NCBI RefSeq assembly: GCF_029277445.1
Contig: NZ_CP119566.1
Span: 3,412,001 to 3,476,000, forward strand
DNA: 64,000 bases
Source: Pararhizobium qamdonense
Lineage (GTDB): Bacteria > Pseudomonadota > Alphaproteobacteria > Rhizobiales > Rhizobiaceae
Reading direction: 5' to 3'
Part shown: in pieces, positions 24,523-33,387 of the stretch
How positions within the stretch are numbered: position 1 is the stretch's first letter
How the letters are laid out: the number at the start of each line of letters is the position of its first letter
Notes under the pieces: model-generated
What the model was told of the DNA's origin: nothing
Databases searched by the model: none
What the model saw: the letters and a program-made list of their open reading frames with translations, nothing else
Position numbers and translations under genes: made by a program

Positions 24523-26772
24523 TTGCAGGATCCAAGCCAGAACGACAGCCCGAACCCGGAAAACGGCGCGCCTGCGGACATCAGTCCGAGAAAGCGCCAT
24601 ATCCTGTTGCGCATCGATTCGTGGATCGATTCCACCGTCTGGAATGCCGGTTTCCGGCTCGGCGTCTGGTGGGAGGATATCACCATCTTCTTCCGCCGCT
24701 TTCGCGTACGCGGGTGGAAAGGGGCGGTTTTCGAGGTGCTCGGCGAAGGCATGACCTGGGGCACGGCCGGTGCCGTGCTGATGCTGGCGCTTGCCCTTCC
24801 CGCCTTTGAAGACACCAAGGGAAACTGGCGGGCGCAGAGCGATTTCGCGGTCACGTTCCTGGATCGTTACGGCAACGAGATCGGCCATCGCGGCATCATT
24901 CACGAGGATTCCGTGCCGATCGACGAGCTGCCGGATACGCTGGTCAAGGCGGTACTGGCAACGGAAGACCGCCGCTTCTTCGATCATTACGGCATCGATT
25001 TCCTAGGCCTTACCCGCGCCATGACCATCAATGCGCGCGCCGGCGGCGTCGTCCAGGGCGGCTCGACGCTCACCCAGCAGCTGGCGAAAAACCTGTTCCT
25101 GTCGAACGAGCGCACCATCGAGCGCAAGATCAAGGAAGCATTTCTTGCCGTCTGGCTGGAATGCAACCTGTCGAAAAAAGAAATCCTGCGGCTTTACCTC
25201 GACCGCGCTTATATGGGCGGCGGCACCTTCGGGGCGGCGGCGGCGTCGCAATTCTATTTCGGCAAGAACATCACCGATATCAACCTGGCGGAAAGCGCCA
25301 TGCTCGCCGGCCTGTTCAAGGCGCCGGCCCGCTATGCGCCGCATGTCAATCTTCCCGCCGCGCGCGCCCGCGCCAACGAGGTCCTGACCAACCTCGTTCA
25401 AAGCGGCCTGATGACCGAGGGACAGGTGATCGCCGCGCGCCTCAACCCGGCCACGGTCATCGACCGTGCCGAAGTCAGCGCCCCCGATTTCTTCCTCGAC
25501 TGGGCCTTCGATGAAACCCGGCGCATCGCCACCCCCTTTGCCCAGCATTCGCTGATTGTGCGCACCACCATCGACATGGGCCTGCAGCAGGCAGCGGAAG
25601 AATCGGTGGAATCGAGCCTGCGGCAATATGGCGAGACCTACAAGGTCAAGCAGGGCGCCATGGTGATGATCGAAAATGGCGGTCCGGTGCGCGCCATGGT
25701 CGGCGGCCGCGATTATGGCGAAAGCCAGTTCAACCGCGCCACCAAGGCGCTGCGCCAGCCGGGCTCCTCTTTCAAGGTCTATACCTATACGGCGGCCATG
25801 GAGAAGGGCCTGAAGCCGCAATCGACCATCAGCGATGCGCCGATCACCTGGCGCGGCTGGTCGCCGCAGAACTATTCCAAGGGCAGCTATTCCGGCCGCG
25901 TCACCCTTTTGACGGCGATTGCCAAGTCGATCAACACCGTGCCGGTGCGCCTGGCCAAGGATACGCTCGGCACGGAACTCATCGCCGAAACAGCCAAAAA
26001 GATGGGCGTCGAAACCCCGATCCGCACCGACAAGACCATGCCCCTGGGCACATCCGAGGTCACGGTCATGGACCAGGCCACCGCCTATGCCGTCTTCCCG
26101 GCCGGCGGCCTGCAATCGCGCCGCCACGGGATCAGCCAGATCCTCAATTATGACGGCGATATTCTCTATGATTTCAATCGCGACGAACCGCCTGCCCAGC
26201 GCGTCGTCAGCGAACAGGCCAATGCCTCGATGAACTACATGCTGACCCAGATCCCGATCATCGGCACGGCGCGCAAGGCAGCGCTCGACAACGGCATTGT
26301 CGCCGGCGGCAAGACCGGCACGACGCAGGCCTATCGCGATGCCTGGTTCGTCGGCTTCACCGGCGATTACACCACCGCCGTCTGGTTCGGTAATGACGAC
26401 TATACCTCGACCAACAACATGACCGGCGGCTCGCTGCCCGCCATGACGTTCAAGCGCCTGATGGACTATGCCGAACAGGGCATCGACCACCGCGCCATCC
26501 CCGGCATCGACAATCCGCTGCCGGGCCCCGACACAAAGAAGAAGCAACCCGAAACGGCCGCCGCAAAAACCGCCGACGACAATACGCTGCCGCCCCTGGT
26601 GCGCCCGCGTTCGCTCTCTTCGGACGTCACCCGCCTGTTGAAATCGATCGGCGAAACCTTCGACACCGCCCCCGCCCTCAAAATTCCACCGGAAGCCCCC
26701 GGCAAACTCGCCGAAATCGACCCGCAACCCACCGGCGACATCGTCAAGGGAGGCCGCGATGCACGGCGGTGA
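24523..26772 (+). CDS. Class A penicillin-binding protein (transglycosylase/transpeptidase)
   Basis: A 749-residue bifunctional PBP of the PBP1a type, anchored by a membrane segment near residues 76-95. The GT51 domain has the catalytic Glu in ATEDRRFFDHYGID and the motif GGSTLTQQLAKNLF. The transpeptidase domain has the active Ser in GSSFKVYTY, the second motif in AKSINTVPV and the third in AGGKTGTTQAY. It polymerises and cross-links peptidoglycan at the inner membrane surface. The proline/lysine-rich C-terminus (about 660-749) is probably disordered. The upstream 250 bp (24272-24522) shows no gene. Confidence 0.93.
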   Translation: MQDPSQNDSPNPENGAPADISPRKRHILLRIDSWIDSTVWNAGFRLGVWWEDITIFFRRFRVRGWKGAVFEVLGEGMTWGTAGAVLMLALALPAFEDTKGNWRAQSDFAVTFLDRYGNEIGHRGIIHEDSVPIDELPDTLVKAVLATEDRRFFDHYGIDFLGLTRAMTINARAGGVVQGGSTLTQQLAKNLFLSNERTIERKIKEAFLAVWLECNLSKKEILRLYLDRAYMGGGTFGAAAASQFYFGKNITDINLAESAMLAGLFKAPARYAPHVNLPAARARANEVLTNLVQSGLMTEGQVIAARLNPATVIDRAEVSAPDFFLDWAFDETRRIATPFAQHSLIVRTTIDMGLQQAAEESVESSLRQYGETYKVKQGAMVMIENGGPVRAMVGGRDYGESQFNRATKALRQPGSSFKVYTYTAAMEKGLKPQSTISDAPITWRGWSPQNYSKGSYSGRVTLLTAIAKSINTVPVRLAKDTLGTELIAETAKKMGVETPIRTDKTMPLGTSEVTVMDQATAYAVFPAGGLQSRRHGISQILNYDGDILYDFNRDEPPAQRVVSEQANASMNYMLTQIPIIGTARKAALDNGIVAGGKTGTTQAYRDAWFVGFTGDYTTAVWFGNDDYTSTNNMTGGSLPAMTFKRLMDYAEQGIDHRAIPGIDNPLPGPDTKKKQPETAAAKTADDNTLPPLVRPRSLSSDVTRLLKSIGETFDTAPALKIPPEAPGKLAEIDPQPTGDIVKGGRDARR

Positions 26773-26811
26773 TGCTTCCGTTGCCACGGCGATGGCCACT
26801 CTCCTGCCCAG

Positions 26812-26962
26812 TCGCCCCCCTCTGTCCCTCCGGGACATCTCCCCCTCAAGGGGGGAGATCAGCCGAACCTTCCGCATCCCATCATCCGTAAGGCGGGCAA
26901 CAAAGCGCATGGCAATCTCCCCCCTTGCGGGGGAGATGTCACGGAGTGACAGAGGGGGGTAC
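26812..26962. repeat. Intergenic inverted repeat (ctccccc-type)
   Basis: One arm (26812-26866: cccctctgtccctccgggac, then atctccccctcaagggggga) is matched by an inverted arm at 26919-26962 (tctccccccttgcgggggag, then atgtcacggagtgacagagg). It differs from the RIME family and lies between the PBP gene and the DUF1214 gene. Confidence 0.7.
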
Positions 26963-27021
26963 TCAACCCAGAACCCTTCGCATCCCGTCCCTTCATTCCC
27001 CCAGCAGTCCCGGTAAAGCCC

Positions 27022-27609
27022 TTGTTCCGCATCCCCCTCCTCGTCGCCCTTGCCCTTGCGGTCGCCTTTGGCGCCGGTATTGCGTCGAGCGTCTCCGCCT
27101 TGAAAGCCACGGTCGGCTTCGGGGCAATTGCGCTTGGGCCCTGGGTTGCCTTTCCCGAGGCGCAGACGGAAAATACCGACCCTTACGCCAAGGCGCACCG
27201 GGCGCGCGCCGGCAAGCTGCTTTATGGCGGCGCCGAAGGCCTGCAATTCACCGCAGCCATCGACAGCAACGGGCAAAAACTGTCTTCCGATTGCACCTAT
27301 GATATTGACGGCATCACGCCGCCTGCCCGCTTCTGGACGCTTTACGCGACCCATGCCAATGATCAGCCGATGAAGACCGGGGCGGAACTGCCGGCGGCAA
27401 CCAATGCCTGGACGGTGCTGCGCAAGCCCGACAGTTCCTTCGTCATCCATGTCTCGCCGGTGGCCCAGCCCGGCAACTGGCTGGCCATCCGCCGCGTCGG
27501 CGCCTTCAAGCTGGTTTTGACGCTGCTCGATACCCCGACGGCCGGCTCGTCCGGGTTGATCGATCTGACCATGCCGAAGATCGTCAGGACGGGGTGCACC
27601 GATGCGTAG
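27022..27609 (+). CDS. DUF1214 domain protein, membrane-anchored
   Basis: A 195-residue protein starting at TTG 27022; a hydrophobic N-terminus (about 4-27) anchors or exports it. The DUF1214 pattern is visible in the C-terminal half (TPPARFWTLYATHANDQP, SSFVIHVSPVAQPGNWL). It overlaps the next gene (DUF1254) by 8 bases, so the two are an operon. In larger homologues DUF1254 and DUF1214 occur in one chain; here they are split between two genes. The function is unknown. Confidence 0.8.
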   Translation: MFRIPLLVALALAVAFGAGIASSVSALKATVGFGAIALGPWVAFPEAQTENTDPYAKAHRARAGKLLYGGAEGLQFTAAIDSNGQKLSSDCTYDIDGITPPARFWTLYATHANDQPMKTGAELPAATNAWTVLRKPDSSFVIHVSPVAQPGNWLAIRRVGAFKLVLTLLDTPTAGSSGLIDLTMPKIVRTGCTDA

Positions 27610-28147
27610 TGCGCTTTTTGCCATCCTGGTAGGCCTTGTCGGGGCAGCCCTGCTGCATATCGTCATCATTCTCGCTCTGCCGAATTTTACCGGCAGGGAT
27701 GCCTATAGCCGGGTGCTTGGCCTCTACGAGATGGACAGCTTCTTTCCGCTCTCAACCGAGCCGGGAGCGACGGGGCTTGCCAATGACGATCCGTTCCTGC
27801 GGGTTGCCGTCTGCGGATTTTCGGTCGATGGCGGGCCGGCCCGCTTTATCGCGAAAGGCTCCGTGCCCTTCTGGTCGGTCGCCATCTACGATGCCAATTC
27901 CAACGAGATTTTCTCCATGAACGACCATACGGCCGTCAACGGCAATCTCGATCTGGTCATGGCGACGCCGATCCAGCTTATCGATCTGCGAAAGACACCC
28001 CCCGCAAGCCTTGCCCAGTCGATCCTGGTATCGATGCCGGACGAGGAAGGCTACGCCGTCCTTCGCGCGCTGGCACCCACCGATAGCTATGAGGAAACCG
28101 TGCGAAACTTCCTGGCCGAATCCAGCTGCGAACCATTTCGGCGATAG
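27602..28147 (+). CDS. DUF1254 domain protein, membrane-anchored
   Basis: A 181-residue protein with an N-terminal membrane segment (about 4-26). The remainder resembles DUF1254 proteins (DPFLRVAVCGFSVDGGPARF, VPFWSVAIYDANSNEIFSMN). The start overlaps the DUF1214 gene. The pair probably forms one envelope complex of unknown purpose. Confidence 0.78.
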   Translation: MRSALFAILVGLVGAALLHIVIILALPNFTGRDAYSRVLGLYEMDSFFPLSTEPGATGLANDDPFLRVAVCGFSVDGGPARFIAKGSVPFWSVAIYDANSNEIFSMNDHTAVNGNLDLVMATPIQLIDLRKTPPASLAQSILVSMPDEEGYAVLRALAPTDSYEETVRNFLAESSCEPFRR

Positions 28148-28303
28148 TTTTGACAGGCGGTAGCGGCCAGCAAAATTGGCCGCGAGTAAGAGGTTTCCGG
28201 AATTAGGTAGAAGGTGCCACCAACTGAGCCGAGAGGCGTAGTCACGACATGACGGCAACGATATGCTATAATGAGATAAAGAAGGGAGCGCGACATGCAA
28301 GCT

Positions 28304-28909
28304 ATGGAACACGATCGTGTCTCGGCGGAGGATTTCCTCGAGTGGGTTCTCAGCCAAGCGGGCCGATACGAGCTAGTTGATGGTTATGTCATCGAGATGA
28401 TGGCTGGTGCAAAGCAGAGCCACAACGTCGTCGTTTCGAACATCGTTTCCTCACTGGGGCCGCAATCGAAGCCTGGCGGCTGCCGAACGACTTCAAGCGA
28501 CACAGCCGTCCAGACGCTGGCGAGCACCATTCGGTACCCCGACATCGTCGTGGACTGCGGTCCTCCCGACCCGGACGCGATGGTTGCCGAAAGCCCCACA
28601 CTTGTGGTGGAAGTTTCGTCCCCAGGCACGAGTTCAGTGGACACCACCGACAAGCTCGACGAATACCGGGAACATCCGGCGGTCCGGCTCATCATGTTCG
28701 TCGAGCCGAGCAGTGTCCTCGTCAAGCTCTACAGACGCGACAGCGAAGGAGCGTGGGGATCCGAGAAGTACGATGACCTTGAAAGCGCGATCGACATGCC
28801 GGAGATCGGCGCTTCTCTCGCGATATCCGAAATTTATGACACGCTCACGCCTCGCACTCGTCCACGCTTGCATTTGATTGAGGAGATCAACGGTCAAAAA
28901 CCGCGTTGA
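28304..28909 (+). CDS. Uma2 family (DUF820) putative endonuclease
   Basis: A 201-residue PD-(D/E)XK-like protein. It starts MEHDRVSAEDFLEW (the ATG three codons upstream is weaker). Motifs: GRYELVDGYVIEMM, then RYPDIVVDCG and SPTLVVEVSSPGTSSVD with the catalytic-type D and E-x-S, and DKLDEYREHPAVR. Uma2 proteins are abundant, often mobile, and rarely characterised. Base composition is slightly lower in GC than the neighbours. Confidence 0.85.
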   Translation: MEHDRVSAEDFLEWVLSQAGRYELVDGYVIEMMAGAKQSHNVVVSNIVSSLGPQSKPGGCRTTSSDTAVQTLASTIRYPDIVVDCGPPDPDAMVAESPTLVVEVSSPGTSSVDTTDKLDEYREHPAVRLIMFVEPSSVLVKLYRRDSEGAWGSEKYDDLESAIDMPEIGASLAISEIYDTLTPRTRPRLHLIEEINGQKPR

Positions 28910-29021
28910 TCTCTGAACCAGAGCGGCGGTAGCGGTTTCGTGTTGCCTCTGCCATCAGGCGTTCAATATGCTCGCCAACTTCTCTCTGCTTCCGCTTTAA
29001 CTCATCCTCAATACCGAACAT
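28887..29021 (-). CDS. Possible 44-aa charged helical protein
   Basis: A short frame opposite the 3' end of the Uma2 gene. The product (MFGIEDELKRKQREVGEHIE...) is helical and charged like a genuine small protein. No strong ribosome site is visible and I recognise no family, so it may be chance or a remnant. Confidence 0.25.
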   Translation of the reverse strand: MFGIEDELKRKQREVGEHIERLMAEATRNRYRRSGSEINAVFDR

Positions 29022-29208
29022 TCGTTACTCGATACAAGCGAATGAATACTAGGCTGTCATCCTAGCGAAGTCTGGTGGCAGTTGCTGCCGAATAGCGGAA
29101 GCTTCCAATTCAAAAAAAATAAATTTCAACGCGCGATATCTTCAAGTGCCGTCTGGTCAAGACAGGCCACTCAAGCGCCGAGCGCCGCAATCGGGCGCTG
29201 AACAAATA

Positions 29209-29391
29209 TCAATGCTTCTTTGCCCTGCCCGGAGCTGGTTTCGCAGGCACGTCACCCGGATGACCGTCCAGCCGCTCGTAGCGGATGCCGGTAAACAACA
29301 GGATGACCGCCTTGCTGGGGGCAATCGGCCCCATCGACGGTTTCGGCGGCGCCCGCACGAGGCGGTCCTCCAGTCTGATCACTTCTGCCAT
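29209..29391 (-). CDS. Small hypothetical protein (60 aa)
   Basis: From ATG 29391 the product is MAEVIRLEDRLVRAPPKPSM and a lysine/proline-rich end (PGDVPAKPAPGRAKKH). Short proteins of this style occur in rhizobia. The longer open frame (to 29490) lacks a plausible start site. No function can be given. Confidence 0.5.
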   Translation of the reverse strand: MAEVIRLEDRLVRAPPKPSMGPIAPSKAVILLFTGIRYERLDGHPGDVPAKPAPGRAKKH

Positions 29392-29797
29392 GCTCGTCTC
29401 CAAAAATGCTTGAGACGGATGAACTACCGTACTGATTTCACCCTGCCCGCTCAGCGGGCTGGCGCGTCCCTGGCCATCCGGCCTTGGCATCTGCGCCGTT
29501 CTCGTTGCTCCTTCTTCCGGGAATTCCGGATGTCCTGCCAGTCACGCTGCATGCTGCCATGCAAGTCAGCCCGATTGAGCCATACGATAGTTAACAGCTC
29601 CTTAACGGTCAAAGCGTGAACTTACGTAAAATCAGTCATTTTAATAGTAAAACCCAAAAATGGCCGAGATATGAGAAGTAAATCCCCAAACACAACATGT
29701 CCGGCGCAGAGCGCCAGACATTTGTTCCCGGCTTTGCAGGAACCACTATAGAAGAGCGCGAGCGCCCGGATGTAACGAAGGGAACTTCCCCGATGGC
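29392..29797. other. No gene seen
   Basis: About 400 bp without a supported reading frame, repeat family member or convincing hairpin. It presumably holds the promoter of the 60-aa gene. Confidence 0.5.
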
Positions 29798-30085
29798 TTA
29801 ACGCCGTGCGAGCAGGCCGATCACGAAGGAAACACCGGCAATCGCCACCAATGTCGAAACCGGTTCGTCGCGAATGCGGTCGCGCAGCCGCTCCGTCAGC
29901 ACCTCGACCTCGGAGGCCGCAACCGCCTTGGCACTGCTGCCGATTGCGGATACGGAGTCGGTCAGGCGGGAAATCTCGGCGCGCAGTTCCGCGAGCTGGT
30001 TTTCGAGATCGGCCTTTGCAGTGCTTGCTTCGATCTCGGCGACGTTGGCATCGCTCGGCACAGCTGAGAATTTGTTTTCGACCAT
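29798..30085 (-). CDS. YqjD/ElaB-type DUF883 protein
   Basis: A 95-residue protein. A helical, coiled-coil-like region (about 20-70: STAKADLENQLAELRAEISR) is followed by the C-terminal tail-anchor RDRIRDEPVSTLVAIAGVSF ending in LLARR, the DUF883 hallmark. Homologues tether ribosomes to the inner membrane in stationary phase in E. coli (YqjD). It has a single C-terminal membrane segment and no signal peptide. Confidence 0.8.
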   Translation of the reverse strand: MVENKFSAVPSDANVAEIEASTAKADLENQLAELRAEISRLTDSVSAIGSSAKAVAASEVEVLTERLRDRIRDEPVSTLVAIAGVSFVIGLLARR

Positions 30086-30413
30086 GGTCAGGGCTCCTGT
30101 TTGAATGCTGCCTCAACGCCCCAATGCCAATTTGGTTCCTTAAAAAACCGACGTCGATCCCGCTGGCCTTCTGGTTTTTTACCGGTCATCAGGATCATTT
30201 AAATCTGTTAATCACCCATCCTGTTCCGCCGCCATTCATAATGCTGCGAGACAGTGGAACGATGCCGCTCATCTTCGCGTTACCGCAGGTAAAACGGCAC
30301 AACCGCACCTCAAAAAAGACACAAAAACAACGGTGTTTGAAGGAAACCGCGCCTGACATCCGCCCAAGCCCTGCGCGATGTGATGAGCCGGATTGGATAG
30401 GGATGGAAAACCG
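30086..30413. other. Intergenic, no gene seen
   Basis: About 330 bp between the divergent DUF883 gene and the SH3 gene, AT-richer than its surroundings. It should contain both promoters; no clear boxes were identified. Confidence 0.45.
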
Positions 30414-31229
30414 ATGACGACATCGCGACACTACTCATGGAAATCCGCATTGATGGCAATCGGCGCAACAGTCGCTGCTGTCCTGCTGCCGGCCGTTGCT
30501 CAGGCCGCACAAGGCTTCTCGACAGCCAATGTCAATATGCGCTCAGGCCCCAGCACCCGTTACCCCGCCGTGACGGTCATTCCCGTCGGCACCTCGCTGG
30601 AAATCCACGGCTGCCTTGCCGATACGCCCTGGTGCGACGTGTCGTTCTACAATGGCCGTGGCTGGGTGGCTGGCCGTTATGTCCAGGCCCAGTACCAGCA
30701 GCGCCGCGTCTATGTCGAACCCGACTATTACGGTTCGCTCGGAATTCCGCTGGTCACCTTTGAGCTTGGAAACTATTGGGACCGCAACTATCGCAACCGC
30801 GACTTCTACCGGGAACGGGATTATTACCGCCGCGACAGAGACCGCGACCGGGACCGCTACAATCAGAACCGCCCACGGCGTGATTACAACACCTATGAGC
30901 GCCCGCGCTACAACAACAATGACGGCATCGTCATCGAGCGCCCCGGCCGGGATCGTGATCGCGACAGGGAACGTATCGAGCGGCGCCGCGACGACAATGC
31001 CCGCCAATTCGATAACGACCAGAACAACCGCCGCGACCGCGACCGCGAGCGGATCGAACGCCGCAACGACAGCACCGGGCAGCAGTTTGACCGTACCCGC
31101 AACCGCGAGCGCAGCAATGACGGCCAGTTCGACAGACGCGATAACAACCGCCAGGACGCCGGCCGCAACAACGACCGCGCCCGTGACATCCGTCCCCGTT
31201 GCCTGGCTGACGGCAGCAACTGCAACTGA
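30414..31229 (+). CDS. Secreted SH3-domain protein with Arg/Asp repeat tail
   Basis: A 271-residue exported protein. A signal peptide (about 1-31, ending AQA-AQG) is followed by a bacterial SH3b domain (about 33-90: STANVNMRSGPSTRYPAV, WCDVSFYNGRGWVAGRYV). The remaining 170 residues are dominated by R, D, N and Y, with repeats such as RDRDRDRDR and RDRDRERIERR. The start ATG 30414 precedes a basic n-region; an upstream ATG at 30393 would add seven residues. SH3b domains usually bind cell-wall peptides. The tail is probably disordered. Confidence 0.82.
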   Translation: MTTSRHYSWKSALMAIGATVAAVLLPAVAQAAQGFSTANVNMRSGPSTRYPAVTVIPVGTSLEIHGCLADTPWCDVSFYNGRGWVAGRYVQAQYQQRRVYVEPDYYGSLGIPLVTFELGNYWDRNYRNRDFYRERDYYRRDRDRDRDRYNQNRPRRDYNTYERPRYNNNDGIVIERPGRDRDRDRERIERRRDDNARQFDNDQNNRRDRDRERIERRNDSTGQQFDRTRNRERSNDGQFDRRDNNRQDAGRNNDRARDIRPRCLADGSNCN

Positions 31230-31260
31230 GGCAGTTGCAGCACTCGATCGACAGAAGAAA

Positions 31261-31280
31261 CGGGCGGCAAAAGCCGCCCG
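31261..31280 (+). terminator. Hairpin downstream of the SH3 gene
   Basis: CGGGCGGC-AAAA-GCCGCCCG, perfect 8-bp stem 31 bases after the stop; no T-run follows, so it is a weak or Rho-assisted terminator candidate. Confidence 0.5.
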
Positions 31281-31350
31281 CTCAGACTGGTGGCAAGGCT
31301 ATTGTCGAACAACTCCGCAGCCGGCTTTTGAAATTCAGCGGGTTGCCAAA

Positions 31351-31456
31351 TTCCCCTCATCCCCGCCCTTGTGGTGGGGATCCAGCCAGCTCAAGTCCTT
31401 GAGCTAAAAGAGTCTTTTGACCCGACGGACGTCGGGTCACTGGATCCTCGCCACAC
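31351..31456 (+). repeat. Palindromic mosaic element, copy 1
   Basis: Bounded by GGATCCAG and CTGGATCC and containing two inner palindromes (agctcaagtccttgagct and gacccgacggacgtcgggtc). The reverse complement of the same element occurs at 62320-62436. It ends about 30 bp before the IS481 element. Confidence 0.75.
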
Positions 31457-31489
31457 GTGTATGGCCTTGAGACATAGTTGACATGTGTT

Positions 31490-32706
31490 CGGAGACATCC
31501 CTGACACTTTTGCCGTTTGGCAAAGGAGGTCGGGCGGATGGTTTGGCGGGATGTGTCGATTGTGGATCAGCGGCAGGACTTTGTGATGCTTGCGTCCTGT
31601 GAGGGGGCCAATGTGGCCGAGCTTTGCCGGCGCTTTGATATCAGCCGGCAGACCGGTTACCTCTGGCTGAGGCGGTTTTCCGGTCTGGAGGCGCTGGCGG
31701 ACCGGTCCCGGCGGCCTCTCACAAGTCCGCGCCGTTCGCCCTTTGAGATCGAAACGGCCGTGCTTTCGGTGCGTGATGCGCATCCCGCCTGGGGCGCGCG
31801 CAAGATCTGGGCCTGCTTGCGCCAGGCCGGAATGTCTGGCGTACCGGCGGCATCCACCGTGCATGCCGTGCTCAAGCGGCACGGGCGCATTGCCCCCGAT
31901 GCCGGTCCGGGCAAGGCCTATGAGCGCTTCGAGAAGGAGGTGCCAAACCTGTTGTGGCAGATGGACTTCAAGGGCCGGCTGAAGCTTTCCTGCGGCCGCT
32001 GGTGCCACACGCTGACGGTTATCGACGATCATTCCCGCTTTGCCGTGGCGCTGGAAGCCTGTGGCGACGAACGCGCTGACACTGTCCAGGCGCGGCTGGA
32101 AAAAGCATTCCGGCACAATGGCTTGCCCTGCGCGATCTATGTCGACAACGGTTCGCCCTGGGGCTGTGCCGTCCCCGGGCGATGGACATGCCTGACCGTC
32201 TGGCTGCTCAAGCTGGGCATCCACACCCTGCACGCCCGCCCATATCATCCGCAGGCGCGCGGCAAGAACGAGCGATTCCACAGGACGCTGAAGGCCGAAG
32301 TGTTCTCGCTGGCAACCCTTCATGGCCTTGACCAGGCACAACAGGCGCTGGATCGCTGGCGGCATGTCTATAATCGCGAGCGTCCCCATCAGGCCCTCGA
32401 CTTCAAGGTCCCGGCCAGCCGCTACACGCCCTCGGCGCGCAGCTTTCCAAAAACCCTGCCGCAGCCGGACTATGCGGCGGGCGAAATCCTGCGCCGGGTT
32501 GGCACCACGAAAGCTTACATATCCTTCAAGGACCGCCTCTGGCCCGTGCCTTCGGCCTTCCTCGGCGAGACCGTCGCACTCAGGCCGCGCGCAAGAGACG
32601 GACGTTACAGCGTCTGTTTCGGCGCCACCCAGATCGCGACCATCGACCTCAATGCCCAGCCAAATGTGTAAAGCATGTCTCCGAACACCTGTCAGGGATG
32701 TCTCCG
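31490..32706 (+). mobile_element. IS481-family insertion sequence
   Basis: The transposase gene is flanked by the inverted repeats CGGAGACATCCCTGACA at 31490-31506 and 32690-32706 (perfect 17-base match). True ends may extend some bases outward, to TGT near 31475-31485 and ACA near 32714. I could not define a target duplication. The element looks complete. Confidence 0.8.
31517..32671 (+). CDS. IS481-family transposase
   Basis: A 384-residue DDE transposase. An N-terminal helix-turn-helix (ANVAELCRRFDISRQTGYLW) precedes the rve catalytic domain: first Asp in LLWQMDFKGRLKL, second in CAIYVDNGSPWG, and the Glu in RGKNERFHRTLKAEV. The C-terminal part (DFKVPASRYTPSARSFP) is characteristic of IS481. 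The frame starts 11 bases inside the left repeat and stops 19 bases before the right repeat. The likely start is MVWRDVSIV (31538). Confidence 0.92.
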   Translation: MAKEVGRMVWRDVSIVDQRQDFVMLASCEGANVAELCRRFDISRQTGYLWLRRFSGLEALADRSRRPLTSPRRSPFEIETAVLSVRDAHPAWGARKIWACLRQAGMSGVPAASTVHAVLKRHGRIAPDAGPGKAYERFEKEVPNLLWQMDFKGRLKLSCGRWCHTLTVIDDHSRFAVALEACGDERADTVQARLEKAFRHNGLPCAIYVDNGSPWGCAVPGRWTCLTVWLLKLGIHTLHARPYHPQARGKNERFHRTLKAEVFSLATLHGLDQAQQALDRWRHVYNRERPHQALDFKVPASRYTPSARSFPKTLPQPDYAAGEILRRVGTTKAYISFKDRLWPVPSAFLGETVALRPRARDGRYSVCFGATQIATIDLNAQPNV

Positions 32707-32865
32707 GGCTTTACAACACGGGCGGGCATGAGGGAGGCGGGGGCAGCACCCGATAAACAGCCCGATGCTCTTCGCCACTGCTCCGGCGCGATAAAGCACG
32801 CGATAGTCGCCATCACGGAACAAAATCATCGCGCAGGGGTTGTTCTCCATAGACGGGAGAACAGC

Positions 32866-33156
32866 ATGTTTCAAAGTCCTCAACAGCACAGCACCAGCGA
32901 AGGCCGCCGCAAACAATGTGTGCGCAGTCTTTCCCCCGCCATTGCCCTCATTGTGGACAAAGCCCAGATGGCCGGATGGAGCCGCGAAGAGGTGTTGATT
33001 GCGATTGCCGATGCGGCCGATCAGCAGCTGGCCGATCTTACCGGAACGGCGATGACGACAGTCGGCGGCCATGCCGATCCGATGACCGACATCCTGGATG
33101 AACCTGTGCAAAAGCGCCTGAGCATGCCCGCAAGCGGCGCGTTTCTTCTTGGTTAA
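32866..33156 (+). CDS. Hypothetical protein (96 aa)
   Basis: From ATG 32866 (MFQSPQQHSTSEGRRKQCVR) a 96-residue product. Its central part is a helix-rich region (SPAIALIVDKAQMAGWSREE, VLIAIADAADQQLADL), which looks genuine. No family is recognised. The frame is open upstream into the IS element; insertion there may have displaced the original promoter. Confidence 0.6.
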   Translation: MFQSPQQHSTSEGRRKQCVRSLSPAIALIVDKAQMAGWSREEVLIAIADAADQQLADLTGTAMTTVGGHADPMTDILDEPVQKRLSMPASGAFLLG

Positions 33157-33387
33157 ACGGAATATTAACCACGTCGTTCTACTCTCACAGCATCATTCAG
33201 CCATGATCGGCAGGGTCGGCATCGCTTGTGCCGCTAGTCATGTTTTCAGCGCCTTAGCGTCGATCATACGGGTCACGTCAGCGGCGTTTAAAGACGCCTC
33301 TTCCGTCCATGTCTGAACTTTCGCCACCCTTGCGGACATCTGCACAGCGTGCATGTCCACAATTGGGACAGTGTATTTTGCGTGTGA

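Noticed and set aside
25003..27669. An 888-codon open frame on the minus strand
   Set aside because: It is antisense to the penicillin-binding protein and DUF1214 genes; the composition (G/R/A-rich) is a typical high-GC shadow, while the plus-strand frame has all catalytic motifs.
32718..32850. Minus-strand frame with DGDYRVLYRAG resembling a RelE/HigB toxin core, next to the IS element
   Set aside because: Only about 15 residues look toxin-like, no antitoxin is adjacent and the frame runs into the IS end; could be a remnant but is not supportable.
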